Source of the DNA: JBFJKD01 sp041601945
GTDB lineage: Bacteria; Pseudomonadota; Gammaproteobacteria; Pseudomonadales; Porticoccaceae
Length of the DNA stretch: 64,000 bases
NCBI GenBank assembly: GCA_041601945.1
Contig: JBFIHG010000006.1
Coordinates: forward strand, 24,224 to 88,223
Direction: 5' to 3'
Below, in pieces: positions 27,978 through 36,450 of this stretch. A program made the position numbers and the translations under genes. Position 1 is the stretch's first letter; each line of letters starts with the position of its first letter. Below the pieces are notes generated by a model, which was given only the letters and a program-made list of their open reading frames with translations, did not search any database and had not been told where the DNA came from.

Positions 27978-29180
27978 ATGCGCATCTCGACAGCACAAAT
28001 CCACCAGGGCGGCATAGACAGTATTCTTGCCCAGCAGACGCGTTTGAGTAAAACCCAATTACAGGTGGCCACCGGGGAGCGCATTTTGACCCCATCCGAC
28101 GATCCGGTGGGCGCAGTACGTATGCTCGATCTCGCGCGGGAGATCGCCATTGTTGACCAGTATCAGCGCAACGGCGAAATGGCGCGCACTCAGTTATCCC
28201 TGGAGGACAGCGCGCTGACCGCATCTGGCAACGTGTTGCAGCGCGTCAGGGAGTTAACGCTACAGGCCAACAATGATGTGTTGAGTGTCAATGATCGGCG
28301 CGCCATCGCGGTGGAAATGCAGGCCAAACTCGACGAACTACTGGCATTGGCAAACTCCCGGGACGCCAATGGCGACTACCTGTTTGCCGGGTATCAAACA
28401 GCCAGCCAACCATTCACGATCAGTGGTGGTGCGGTGGTCTATAGCGGCGATCAGGGACAGCGCTTGTTGCAGGTTGGACCTGCCATGCAAATATCGGTGG
28501 CGGATTCCGGAGCACAGGTATTCCAGCTTATCCCCACGGGTAATGGTGTTTATGATATTGCCAGTAATGCCGGGAACACGGGTTCGGCTATCGTCGGCAC
28601 AACGTCCGTTAACGGAGTTTTCGTCCCGGATAGTTATACCCTGACATTTAGCCAAACTGGCCCCGGCGCTGCGGTCACTTACCAGGTGGTGGGTGCCGCC
28701 AGCGGCGTGGTCGCCAGCGGTACCTATCGCGCGGACGAAGCCATTGTTTTTGGCGGCGCAAAATTAACGGTGAGCGGCGCGCCCGCAAACGGCGACAGTT
28801 TTACGGTGGCGCCAGCGCGGCGTCAGGATATTTTTACGAGTTTAAGTGACATGATTGCGGCGCTGCAAAATTCGGGATCGGATGCGGCGAGTAAGGCGCA
28901 ATTCCACAATGCTATGAATCGCGGACTTAACAACGTAGATCAGGCGCTGGATCACATGTTAAGGGTGCGCGGCGATGTGGGCGCGCGCCTCAATAATCTC
29001 GACAGCCAGCAAAACATTAATGAAGATTATATTCTCCAACTCGAACAAACCCTGTCGAGTGTCAAGGATCTCGACTACGCCGAGGCCATCAGCAGACTTA
29101 ATTTACAAATGGTTGCGCTGGAGGCTGCACAGCAGGCGTTTGTTAAAACTCAGGGTTTATCACTGTTTAACTTTCTGTAG
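27978..29180 (+). CDS. flgL: Hook-filament junction protein FlgL (HAP3)
   Basis: A 400-residue flagellin-like junction protein. The N-terminal helix region shows LSKTQLQVATGERILTPSDDPVGAVRML and the C-terminal helix shows QMVALEAAQQAFVKTQGLSLFNFL. It ends the flgB-flgL series; the next 294 nt hold the fliC promoter. Confidence 0.95.
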   Translation: MRISTAQIHQGGIDSILAQQTRLSKTQLQVATGERILTPSDDPVGAVRMLDLAREIAIVDQYQRNGEMARTQLSLEDSALTASGNVLQRVRELTLQANNDVLSVNDRRAIAVEMQAKLDELLALANSRDANGDYLFAGYQTASQPFTISGGAVVYSGDQGQRLLQVGPAMQISVADSGAQVFQLIPTGNGVYDIASNAGNTGSAIVGTTSVNGVFVPDSYTLTFSQTGPGAAVTYQVVGAASGVVASGTYRADEAIVFGGAKLTVSGAPANGDSFTVAPARRQDIFTSLSDMIAALQNSGSDAASKAQFHNAMNRGLNNVDQALDHMLRVRGDVGARLNNLDSQQNINEDYILQLEQTLSSVKDLDYAEAISRLNLQMVALEAAQQAFVKTQGLSLFNFL

Positions 29181-29344
29181 TAACTTTTTTCTCTCCTCGC
29201 CGGGTTTTGCGGTGCGCTGATTCTCTGTGCATCTGCGGCGCCGCGCGCTGGCACCCCTGTTCTTGATCTGCGCTGTGCAGAACCCGCAAAAGTCCAAAGA
29301 ATGGATGCACATTCCCGTGCTAATGCGTTGTTTTTACAAATTCC

Positions 29345-29371
29345 TAAAGGTTATCGCGCAAATGTCGATAA
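29345..29371 (+). promoter_or_regulatory. Sigma28 (FliA) promoter of fliC
   Basis: TAAA, 15 nt, GTCGATAA: seven of eight -10 bases and a perfect -35 match the FliA consensus. The start site would be near 29379, giving a leader of about 95 nt before the flagellin ATG. Confidence 0.87.
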
Positions 29372-29474
29372 CGGGTTTACCTAGGCACGGCTATTCGCTT
29401 AGAAAGGTTTAAACATTCATTGATTAACCGCACGCGCTCAACGGTTCGTAGCGGTGTAATGAGAGGAAAATATT

Positions 29475-30611
29475 ATGCCACAGACTATTAACACCAATAT
29501 AGCGTCACTGAACGCGCAGCGGAATCTGAACAGTTCTCAAAGTGTGCTTAACACCTCACTACAGAGACTTTCATCTGGTCTGCGTATTAATAGCGCCAAA
29601 GACGATGCCGCAGGACTGGCTATTTCCGAGCGTATGACTGCGCAGATTCGTGGGTTGAATCAGGCGGGGCGCAATGCCAGCGACGGTATTTCGCTGGCGC
29701 AGACAGCGGAAGGCGCACTGACCGAAGTAACGAATATGTTACAACGGATTCGCGAGTTGGCGGTGCAGTCCCGTAACGCCACCAACAGTACCAACGATCG
29801 TGCCGCGCTTGACACCGAAGCACAGCAATTGCGTGCTGAGATCAACCGCATTGCATCGCAGACCCAGTTTAACGGGGTTAACCTGCTGGATGGCTCTTTC
29901 GCCAACCAGGCCTTCCAGGTCGGTGCTAACGCCGGACAGACCATTACGGTCTCGGACATCGTCAACGCTAACGACACGGCGCTGGGTACTTACTCTGCAG
30001 CTTCAGTGACGGGCGCAGCGGCGACGGCGTTCACAGCCATTGCAGCGGGCGATCTGACCATCAACACCGTTAGTGTGGGGGCTGTTGCGCTCGATACCAG
30101 TGCCACGGAGCGCGCGGCGGGTATTCGCGATGCAATTAACTCGGTTGCGGATCAAACTGGCGTGTATGCGCGTAACGACACCGCCACCACCGTAACGTTG
30201 GTGAGCACCACCGGAAATATCGTAATTGGATTAGCCACCACGGCTACCACCGCCACCACCGGTTTAACGGCGGCAACCACCACGGCAACCACTGCCACGG
30301 GTTTTGGTACCCTGGACGTTAGCACCACAGCAGGTGCCGACACGGCGATAACCCAGATGGATGCGGCACTGGATGCTGTTAACACCGCTCGCGCCACGCT
30401 GGGTGCGATTCAAAGCCGCTTTGAATCGGTAGTAGCCAGTATTCAAACCACGTCAGAAAACCTGTCCTCCGCTCGTTCGCGGATTCAGGATGCGGATTTC
30501 GCCATGGAAACGGCGGCATTGACGCGGGCACAAGTACTGCAACAAGCGGGCATTGCCATGCTGGCCCAGGCCAACGCGGTTCCGCAAAACGTTCTCGCGC
30601 TACTGCGCTAA
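29475..30611 (+). CDS. fliC: Flagellin
   Basis: The filament subunit, 378 residues. The conserved D0/D1 regions are obvious: NTNIASLNAQRNLN and LSSGLRINSAKDDAAGLAI at the N-terminus, and QAGIAMLAQANAVPQNVLALLR-type sequence at the C-terminus (the last residues are ALLR). The central domain is small and contains a Thr/Ala-rich tract (about residues 248-282) dominated by ATT and TAT units. There is one flagellin in the window. It has its own FliA promoter and an intrinsic terminator. Confidence 0.97.
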   Translation: MPQTINTNIASLNAQRNLNSSQSVLNTSLQRLSSGLRINSAKDDAAGLAISERMTAQIRGLNQAGRNASDGISLAQTAEGALTEVTNMLQRIRELAVQSRNATNSTNDRAALDTEAQQLRAEINRIASQTQFNGVNLLDGSFANQAFQVGANAGQTITVSDIVNANDTALGTYSAASVTGAAATAFTAIAAGDLTINTVSVGAVALDTSATERAAGIRDAINSVADQTGVYARNDTATTVTLVSTTGNIVIGLATTATTATTGLTAATTTATTATGFGTLDVSTTAGADTAITQMDAALDAVNTARATLGAIQSRFESVVASIQTTSENLSSARSRIQDADFAMETAALTRAQVLQQAGIAMLAQANAVPQNVLALLR

Positions 30612-30635
30612 GGGTGAGCGAGAAATGATGGAACA

Positions 30636-30669
30636 ACGGGAGCGGCACTTGAGCCGCTTCCGTTTTTTT
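30636..30669 (+). terminator. Intrinsic terminator after fliC
   Basis: An 11-bp stem (ACGGGAGCGGC with its complement, one G-U pair), a 6-nt loop and a run of seven T. It separates the highly expressed flagellin gene from flaG. Confidence 0.88.
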
Positions 30670-30686
30670 CTTTCAGGGTTGAGCGC

Positions 30687-31091
30687 ATGACTGAATTAGA
30701 CAAAATATTACAGCTAGCTCGGACGGAAGAAGGTGCGCCTGCTCCCAGGCCGGACACAGCTACCCTCGGTGCTAGCAAGACCACCGCCGCGCAACACCCG
30801 GCAGGTGATCGGTCCAACAGCGTGTTAAGCAAGCGGCAAGAACAGGCCGCTGGCGGCAGCCCGGTGCCGACGTTGCAACAATGGGACGGCCTGAAGATTG
30901 ACGAGCTGCAAACAACCGTACGCGAACTGAGCGATTATATTCAGAGTATTCGACGGGAGCTGCGGGTAGGTATTCAAAAGGAAACTGGCGTGCCGCTATG
31001 TATCGTGCATAACAGCGCTACGCGGCGCATGATTCGCCATATTATTTCCGAGCCGGAACCGATTGAACTAACACGCTTGAAAGCGGAATAA
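30687..31091 (+). CDS. flaG: FlaG family protein
   Basis: A 134-residue protein. The disordered N-terminal half precedes a C-terminal FlaG domain with TTVRELSDYIQSIRRELR, GIQKETGVPLCIVHNSATRRMI and IISEPEPIEL. In Pseudomonas and Vibrio, FlaG influences filament length; its mechanism is unclear. It lies between fliC and fliD, its normal place. Confidence 0.9.
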   Translation: MTELDKILQLARTEEGAPAPRPDTATLGASKTTAAQHPAGDRSNSVLSKRQEQAAGGSPVPTLQQWDGLKIDELQTTVRELSDYIQSIRRELRVGIQKETGVPLCIVHNSATRRMIRHIISEPEPIELTRLKAE

Positions 31092-31129
31092 GTCATGTGC
31101 GCAACTGGTCGCGAAGCGCTGCTGGTCAC

Positions 31130-31145
31130 TGGCATATTCCGTGCA
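31130..31145 (+). promoter_or_regulatory. Sigma54 promoter of fliD-fliS-fliT
   Basis: TGGCAT-ATTCC-GTGCA with GG-N10-GC spacing. The start site would be near 31156, about 50 nt before fliD. The -12 element has G instead of T at its first position. Confidence 0.75.
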
Positions 31146-31205
31146 TCGTTGCTGGGAGAGTGTGGCGTTGTGCTGGCGCCGCGAGACCAGAGGCTATAGA
31201 GACAA

Positions 31206-33254
31206 ATGATCACGGCAAACGGAGTGGGGTCCGGCCTGGATATTGAAGGGTTGGTTACGCAGTTGGTGGCGGCGGAACGTTCGCCCGTGCAAAATCGCCT
31301 GAATCGTCAGGAAATTCAACTCAAGGCAAAAATATCCGCGTTTGGTGCGCTCAAAGGATCCCTGTCTACTTTTCAGGCGGCGCTGTCCAGCCTGACTGAC
31401 GCACAACGATTTATGGCGCGCAAAGTCACGCTCAGTCAGCCAGGCATGCTTACCGCAACCGCGGGAACCCGAGCGACCGCTGGCAGTTACGATGTGGAAG
31501 TCAGTCAATTAGCCAAGTCGCATTCACTGGCGTCTGGCCTGTATGCCAGCACCGCTGACGTGTTGGGTACCGGCACGCTGACCTTTCGCCTGGGCACCAC
31601 CGATTACGATCCGCTGACGGATGCCTACAACGGTTTTACCGCAAACTCCGGCGCCGCCATGGCTACGGTGACAATCGACTCCAGTAACAATACGGTGGCG
31701 GGTGTGCGCGACGCGATTAACGCCGCGAGTATCGGCGTTAAAGCATCGATTGTTAACGATGGCTCGGGATATCGCTTGTTGCTGACCTCCGGCGCGACGG
31801 GGGCTCAAAATAGCCTGCAAGTCAGTGTCGCCGACGGCGACGGCAATCATACCGATGCGGCCGGGTTATCCACTCTCGCGTTTAACAGCGCGGCGACGCA
31901 AATGACGCAAACGGTAGTGGCGCGGGATGCCGCACTGACCATCAATGGCCTGGCGGTGACCAGTGGCAGTAATACGGTTAGCAATGCTATTGACGATGTG
32001 GTTCTCAACCTGACCGCGCTGACTTCGGGGTCACCGGTATCGATTAGCGTGGCGCAGGACAACGCAACGGTTAAGGCCGAGGTGGTAGCATTTGTGGCCG
32101 CCTACAACAGTTTTATGGAAACAGTAAATAGTCAGACAGCATACAACGCCGCCACTCAGGTCGGCGGCGCGTTGCTGGGGGATGCCACCCTGCGCACGAT
32201 TACCAGGCAGATTCGGGAAATGGTTGGCAATGCGGTCCCGGGTTTGAACGGCGCACTGACCAGTTTCGCCGCGATCGGCATTGTCACCGAAAGCGACGGA
32301 AAATTGACGCTCAACAATGCTCGCTTTGATAGTGCCCTGGCGTCGGATTTTGACGGGGTGGCCGCATTGTTTGCCGCCAAGGGCCGCGCCACGGACAGTC
32401 AGCTCAGTTATTTGCGCGCCAGCGCCAATACCGTTGCCGGCAGCCATGCAGTGACGGTCGATCAGCTGGCAAGTCGTGGACTGCTCGCGGGTGCCGGTGT
32501 GTTACCGGATTTTCTTGCCGGCGGTACGGTGGTTATAGACGGCGACAACGATACCCTGGGAATTCGTATCAATGGGGTGCTCAGCGGCACTATCACATTG
32601 ACCCAGGGCACCTACACATCGGGCCAGTCGCTGGCGGCGGAAATACAGGCGCGGATTAATGGCGACAGTGTGTTCCTTGGTGGGGGCATCGAGGCGACCG
32701 TTAGTTATGACAGCGCCGGTAATCGCCTGCTGATTGAATCGACCCGTTATGGCTCCGACTCTACGGTGAGTATTGTAGAAGTGGATACTAACAGTGGGGC
32801 GACGCTGGGGTTGACTGTTGCCAGTGGCAGCGCCGGTCTCGATGCGGCTGGCACGATCGGGGGACTGGTGGCCACAGGGCGTGGTCAAACACTGGCAGGG
32901 GCAAGTGGCAGCGCGGTGGCCGGGCTGGAGATACAGGTTTCAGGTGGCGCCATCGGCGCGCGGGGCAGTGTGGAATTTTCCCGCGGGGTGGCCAGTCGCC
33001 TGGATTTACTGCTCGGCAATCTTTTGGGGTCGCAAAATATTCTGGATGACCGCACCGATGGTCTGGAAACCCGTATCGAGCGCATTGGCCAACAGCGCGA
33101 AGTTCTCGATCGCCGCATGGCGGCTCTGGAGGCGCGCTACCGTTCTCAATTTGCAACCCTGGACAGCCTGTTGTCGCAATTGCAAACCACCAGTGGGTAT
33201 TTAACCCAGCAACTTGCCAGTTTGCCCGGCGCCTACTCAGGCGACAAGCAGTAG
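31206..33254 (+). CDS. fliD: Filament cap protein FliD (HAP2)
   Basis: FliD caps the filament and promotes flagellin folding. The 682-residue product starts with ANGVGSGLDIEGLVTQLVAAERSP, the family signature, and ends with the coiled segment QFATLDSLLSQLQTTSGYLTQQLA. It is longer than typical pseudomonad FliD (about 470 residues); the extra length is in the central surface domains. It is the first gene of fliD-fliS-fliT. Confidence 0.95.
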   Translation: MITANGVGSGLDIEGLVTQLVAAERSPVQNRLNRQEIQLKAKISAFGALKGSLSTFQAALSSLTDAQRFMARKVTLSQPGMLTATAGTRATAGSYDVEVSQLAKSHSLASGLYASTADVLGTGTLTFRLGTTDYDPLTDAYNGFTANSGAAMATVTIDSSNNTVAGVRDAINAASIGVKASIVNDGSGYRLLLTSGATGAQNSLQVSVADGDGNHTDAAGLSTLAFNSAATQMTQTVVARDAALTINGLAVTSGSNTVSNAIDDVVLNLTALTSGSPVSISVAQDNATVKAEVVAFVAAYNSFMETVNSQTAYNAATQVGGALLGDATLRTITRQIREMVGNAVPGLNGALTSFAAIGIVTESDGKLTLNNARFDSALASDFDGVAALFAAKGRATDSQLSYLRASANTVAGSHAVTVDQLASRGLLAGAGVLPDFLAGGTVVIDGDNDTLGIRINGVLSGTITLTQGTYTSGQSLAAEIQARINGDSVFLGGGIEATVSYDSAGNRLLIESTRYGSDSTVSIVEVDTNSGATLGLTVASGSAGLDAAGTIGGLVATGRGQTLAGASGSAVAGLEIQVSGGAIGARGSVEFSRGVASRLDLLLGNLLGSQNILDDRTDGLETRIERIGQQREVLDRRMAALEARYRSQFATLDSLLSQLQTTSGYLTQQLASLPGAYSGDKQ

Positions 33255-33301
33255 GCGAACGGCGTGAACACTAAAATATGGATTATCGAGGGTTATCAAG
33301 C

Positions 33302-33721
33302 ATGACGAATACACGGGCGGCGCTACAGGCTTATCAGGCCATCAGCGCCCGCAGTCAGCTCGAAACCGCCTCGCCCCATCGGCTTATTGGGCTGTTATTG
33401 GAGCGCGCACTCGATCACCTGGCTGCGGCCAAAGGTTCCATTGAAAGGGGCGAACCCGCCTCGAAGGGTGAACGTATCGGCCGTGCTATCGCCATAATCG
33501 ACAGTCTGCGGGCGAGCCTGAATCACGAGCAGGGACAGGAGATCTCCGATAACCTGGCCGCTCTTTACGACTATATGGAAGCGCGCTTGTTGGATGCCCA
33601 TGTGCATAACAGCACGGAAAGCGTCAATGAAATAGCGTATCTGTTACGGGAAATACAGCAAGCGTGGAACCAAATTCCAGCGGACGCTCAGCGCCTGGCG
33701 GTTGCGAGAACCCAGTCCTGA
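33302..33721 (+). CDS. fliS: Flagellin export chaperone FliS
   Basis: FliS binds the flagellin C-terminus and prevents cytoplasmic polymerisation. From the ATG at 33302 the product is 139 residues, with the motif ALQAYQAISARSQLETASPHRLIGLLLERAL and the conserved NLAALYDYMEARLLDA helix. An upstream in-frame ATG adds eight residues with no family support. Its stop overlaps the fliT start by one base. Confidence 0.93.
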   Translation: MTNTRAALQAYQAISARSQLETASPHRLIGLLLERALDHLAAAKGSIERGEPASKGERIGRAIAIIDSLRASLNHEQGQEISDNLAALYDYMEARLLDAHVHNSTESVNEIAYLLREIQQAWNQIPADAQRLAVARTQS

Positions 33722-34077
33722 TGGAAAGCTCGGGGTTGTCATTAGCTAACCGGGTTCCGGGTACCGCACGCGGCGCGCACTTGCAGGCGGTGAAGGTGCT
33801 TTCCGAGGCGATGGTTGACAGTGCGCGGCGCGGTGACTGGCAACGGGTCGTGGAGCTGGAGCGTCAGCGGCGGGACGATATGGTGGCCAGTTTCGAGAGT
33901 CCTGTCGTGGGTGACGAGGCCTTGCAGGTCAGAGATGCGCTACAGGCGGTTATGGGTCTCAACGTGCAGCTAACGGAGATGGTTAAGCAGGCGCGTCTGG
34001 AAAGCCTCCAACAATTCCAATTATTGCAAAGCGGGCAGCGCGCGGCCCAGGTCTATCAGTCCGTTAGCGAGTCATAA
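33721..34077 (+). CDS. fliT: FliT-like flagellar chaperone
   Basis: A 118-residue helical protein immediately downstream of fliS (TGATG overlap), the standard location of fliT, which chaperones FliD and modulates class II transcription in enterics. Sequence conservation of FliT is low. The assignment relies on position, size and the RRGDWQRVVELERQRRDDMV helix pattern seen in the family. Confidence 0.78.
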   Translation: MESSGLSLANRVPGTARGAHLQAVKVLSEAMVDSARRGDWQRVVELERQRRDDMVASFESPVVGDEALQVRDALQAVMGLNVQLTEMVKQARLESLQQFQLLQSGQRAAQVYQSVSES

Positions 34078-34289
34078 TCTTCCCTTCAAATCATTGGCGC
34101 GTATCTTGCTTTAACTACTTCCAAAGTTGATCGGCAGTCGATTCAATTTGTTGGCTGAGCCACACAGCGGCACTTGTCGCGGAGCCCGTGCGAAGCACAC
34201 CGTGGAATTAGTTGCCCGGCTACCCGCTGTTATCGCGCGGCGAGTTAACGAACAAGTGAAAAGTTTATGATGCTTATGTTATTGAATAT

Positions 34290-34329
34290 AAGATAAAAAA
34301 TTTTGATCTTAAAAAAATATCGATATTTT
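34290..34329 (+). repeat. Two AT-rich palindromes upstream of fleQ
   Basis: AAGAT...ATCTT arms (34290-34294 and 34306-34310) around an A/T core are followed four bases later by the perfect 16-bp palindrome AAAATATCGATATTTT (34314-34329). They are likely binding sites for a dimeric or AT-hook regulator. Confidence 0.6.
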
Positions 34330-34485
34330 ATGGCAGGCGCACCGGTACTGCGCTTAAATAGCACTTGAGCTAGAGGGGCGGTTTGATGACAGCTTTTATT
34401 GATGGTTTTGGTTACAGGTTAGGCTGGATTGCTGCTTTTATACTAAAACGGTATAGCAAACGAGACCGGAAAGAATGTCAAAAAC

Positions 34486-34514
34486 TTGACGCGCGTCACA
34501 CTATTAATTAGTAT
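34486..34514 (+). promoter_or_regulatory. Candidate sigma70 promoter for fleQ
   Basis: TTGACG, 17 nt, TAGTAT: five of six -35 bases and four of six -10 bases match. It lies about 300 nt upstream of fleQ, in an AT-rich segment. A second weaker -10 (TATAGT near 34783) is closer to the gene. Confidence 0.4.
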
Positions 34515-34810
34515 AAGCATATAAGTATTTGTTATATGAAGTTATCAACTTTGGGCAGTACTTTATCGAGTGACAGGACGTCAACTCCATTACCGGCTAT
34601 AGGTTCGACCTGTCTTAATCGGCACTTTCGATGTAGTTTTTTCAGCGTTCCCTCTTTCGGGCTCCACTCAGAACAAGCTTTAATGGCTTTTGTGTCGCAT
34701 GTCACACGACGTTGCGCGGCGCAATGCGTCTTAATACTGAAGTACTCCGTACAAATTCGCTCCGTCGCTGTGCGTCTGAGCTATAGTTTGGTTGGGAACA
34801 TAAAGGCAGA

Positions 34811-36328
34811 ATGACGATGTCGACCAAAAAATCCCGCGTACTGGTAATCGATCCGGACATGCATCTGGGCAGGGAGCTCAAGACCCTGCTCGAATTCCTG
34901 GAGCATCCGGTAGTCTTGACCGATAACGAGAATAACTGGCGGACGAGTGTCACCACGGGCACCAAAATCGACGTTGTGTTTATGCGTAACACCGGGGATA
35001 ACCAGGTGTTGCTGGCGCTGCTGGATTCTATTAAAGCCTACGACCCCAAGCTGCCCATCATTCTGTTTCATAAGGATGAGGCTACCGAGCAACTGGCGGT
35101 GCATCTGGATCATCAAATTTTGGGCATGCTCAGTTTCCCGCTCAAATATAAAGATGTTGTAAGTGTGCTGAACGCAGTGGATAGCGCCTGCGAAGGGCGG
35201 GAAAATTTACGCAGTGTTGGCTCCCTGGAACTGTTTCGCAATCTGGTGGGAAATAGCAAACCAATTCGCAAAGTCAGAGAGCTTATCGATCAGGTGGCGA
35301 GCAGTGAGGCGAGTGTACTCATACTCGGTGAATCAGGCACCGGCAAGGAAGTGGTGGCGCGCAATATCCAGTACCAGTCGGCGCGGCGGGACAAGCCTTT
35401 TGTCCCGGTTAACTGCGGCGCGATTCCGTCCGAGTTGCTGGAGTCTGAATTATTTGGTCATGAAAAAGGCGCGTTTACTGGCGCCATCACCACGCGTCAG
35501 GGCCGCTTTGAGTTGGCCGAAGGTGGCACACTGTTTCTCGACGAAATCGGTGATATGTCACTGGATATGCAGGTTAAATTACTGCGGGTTTTGCAGGAAA
35601 AAGCTTTCGAACGGGTGGGCGGTAACAAAACCATAAAGGCCAATGTCAGAATTATCGCAGCTACCCATCGCAACCTCGAACATTTGGTTGCCGAGGGCAA
35701 GTTTCGGCTGGATCTATTTTATCGTTTGAATGTTTTTCCGATCGAAATGCCCGCGCTTCGCGACCGCACCGAAGATATCCCGATGCTGATGCAGCAGCTG
35801 GTGGCGCGTCTGGAAGGTGAGAATCGCGGCTCGGTCAGCTTCAGTCCTGGCGCGCTGCGTACTCTTGCGCACTACCCGTGGTTTGGCAATATTCGCGAGT
35901 TGGCGAATCTGGTGGAGCGTTTGTCGATATTGCATCCCAATAAAACCATCATCTGGCAGGACCTCCCGGATAAATATCGCCAGGAAATTAGTGGAGTGGA
36001 TACGGAGGGTGTGGAATCTGGCGTTGAAGAATCGGTCGACTACGGCGATGCGAATTCGACAACGGGAACCATACGTTCGGGGTCTGATGCGCGGCCGTCG
36101 CGACGCAATATCGGTGTGGCTGAAGAAAACGTAGATTTCCCGGAGGGTGGCATCGACCTCAAGGAGTATCTTCAGGAACTGGAGGTTGGATTGATTCAAC
36201 AAGCCCTGGACGAATCCGACTGGGTAGTTGCACGCGCTGCCAAACTGCTTAAATTGCAGCGTACCACCCTGGTGGAAAAGATACGTAAATTTGACATTAC
36301 ACGCCTGGATTCCGCGTCGAACTTTTGA
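34811..36328 (+). CDS. fleQ: Flagellar master regulator FleQ (sigma54 activator)
   Basis: A 505-residue enhancer-binding protein at the top of the polar flagellar hierarchy; in Pseudomonas it also binds c-di-GMP. The N-terminal FleQ/receiver-like domain (1-120) lacks a phosphorylatable aspartate (VVFMRNT at the site). The AAA+ domain (about 145-385) has Walker A GESGTGKE, the sigma54-contact loop GAFTGA and Walker B TLFLDEIGD. A long acidic, poorly conserved linker (about 395-445) precedes the Fis-type helix-turn-helix (VARAAKLLKLQRTTLVEKIRKF). It stands alone between fliT and fleS. Confidence 0.95.
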   Translation: MTMSTKKSRVLVIDPDMHLGRELKTLLEFLEHPVVLTDNENNWRTSVTTGTKIDVVFMRNTGDNQVLLALLDSIKAYDPKLPIILFHKDEATEQLAVHLDHQILGMLSFPLKYKDVVSVLNAVDSACEGRENLRSVGSLELFRNLVGNSKPIRKVRELIDQVASSEASVLILGESGTGKEVVARNIQYQSARRDKPFVPVNCGAIPSELLESELFGHEKGAFTGAITTRQGRFELAEGGTLFLDEIGDMSLDMQVKLLRVLQEKAFERVGGNKTIKANVRIIAATHRNLEHLVAEGKFRLDLFYRLNVFPIEMPALRDRTEDIPMLMQQLVARLEGENRGSVSFSPGALRTLAHYPWFGNIRELANLVERLSILHPNKTIIWQDLPDKYRQEISGVDTEGVESGVEESVDYGDANSTTGTIRSGSDARPSRRNIGVAEENVDFPEGGIDLKEYLQELEVGLIQQALDESDWVVARAAKLLKLQRTTLVEKIRKFDITRLDSASNF

Positions 36329-36381
36329 CAAACCACGGCGTGTCCGCGTTAACCTGCTGAAATACTTTTACTTTCAAATCT

Positions 36382-36397
36382 AGGCATAGTTTTTGCT
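36382..36397 (+). promoter_or_regulatory. Sigma54 promoter of fleS-fleR
   Basis: AGGCAT-AGTTT-TTGCT with GG-N10-GC spacing and a perfect TTGC. It is about 55 nt upstream of fleS, consistent with FleQ-dependent activation known in Pseudomonas. Confidence 0.83.
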
Positions 36398-36450
36398 CTA
36401 TCTCTATTGAACCGGAAATTGCCGGCCACAAAAGAGAGAGCTCAGACGCG

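Larger units (their letters stand above)
34078..34810 (+). promoter_or_regulatory. Long AT-rich control region upstream of fleQ
   Basis: About 730 nt without a convincing gene. The middle (34258-34345) is far more AT-rich than its surroundings and holds two dyads. A sigma70-like promoter follows at 34486-34514. A 92-codon frame at 34536 has no ribosome-binding site and is not accepted. The length suits a master-regulator gene that integrates several inputs. Confidence 0.6.

Noticed and set aside
34536..34814. 92-codon frame ending inside the fleQ start
   Set aside because: No ribosome-binding site and no coherent protein pattern; it lies in a promoter region.
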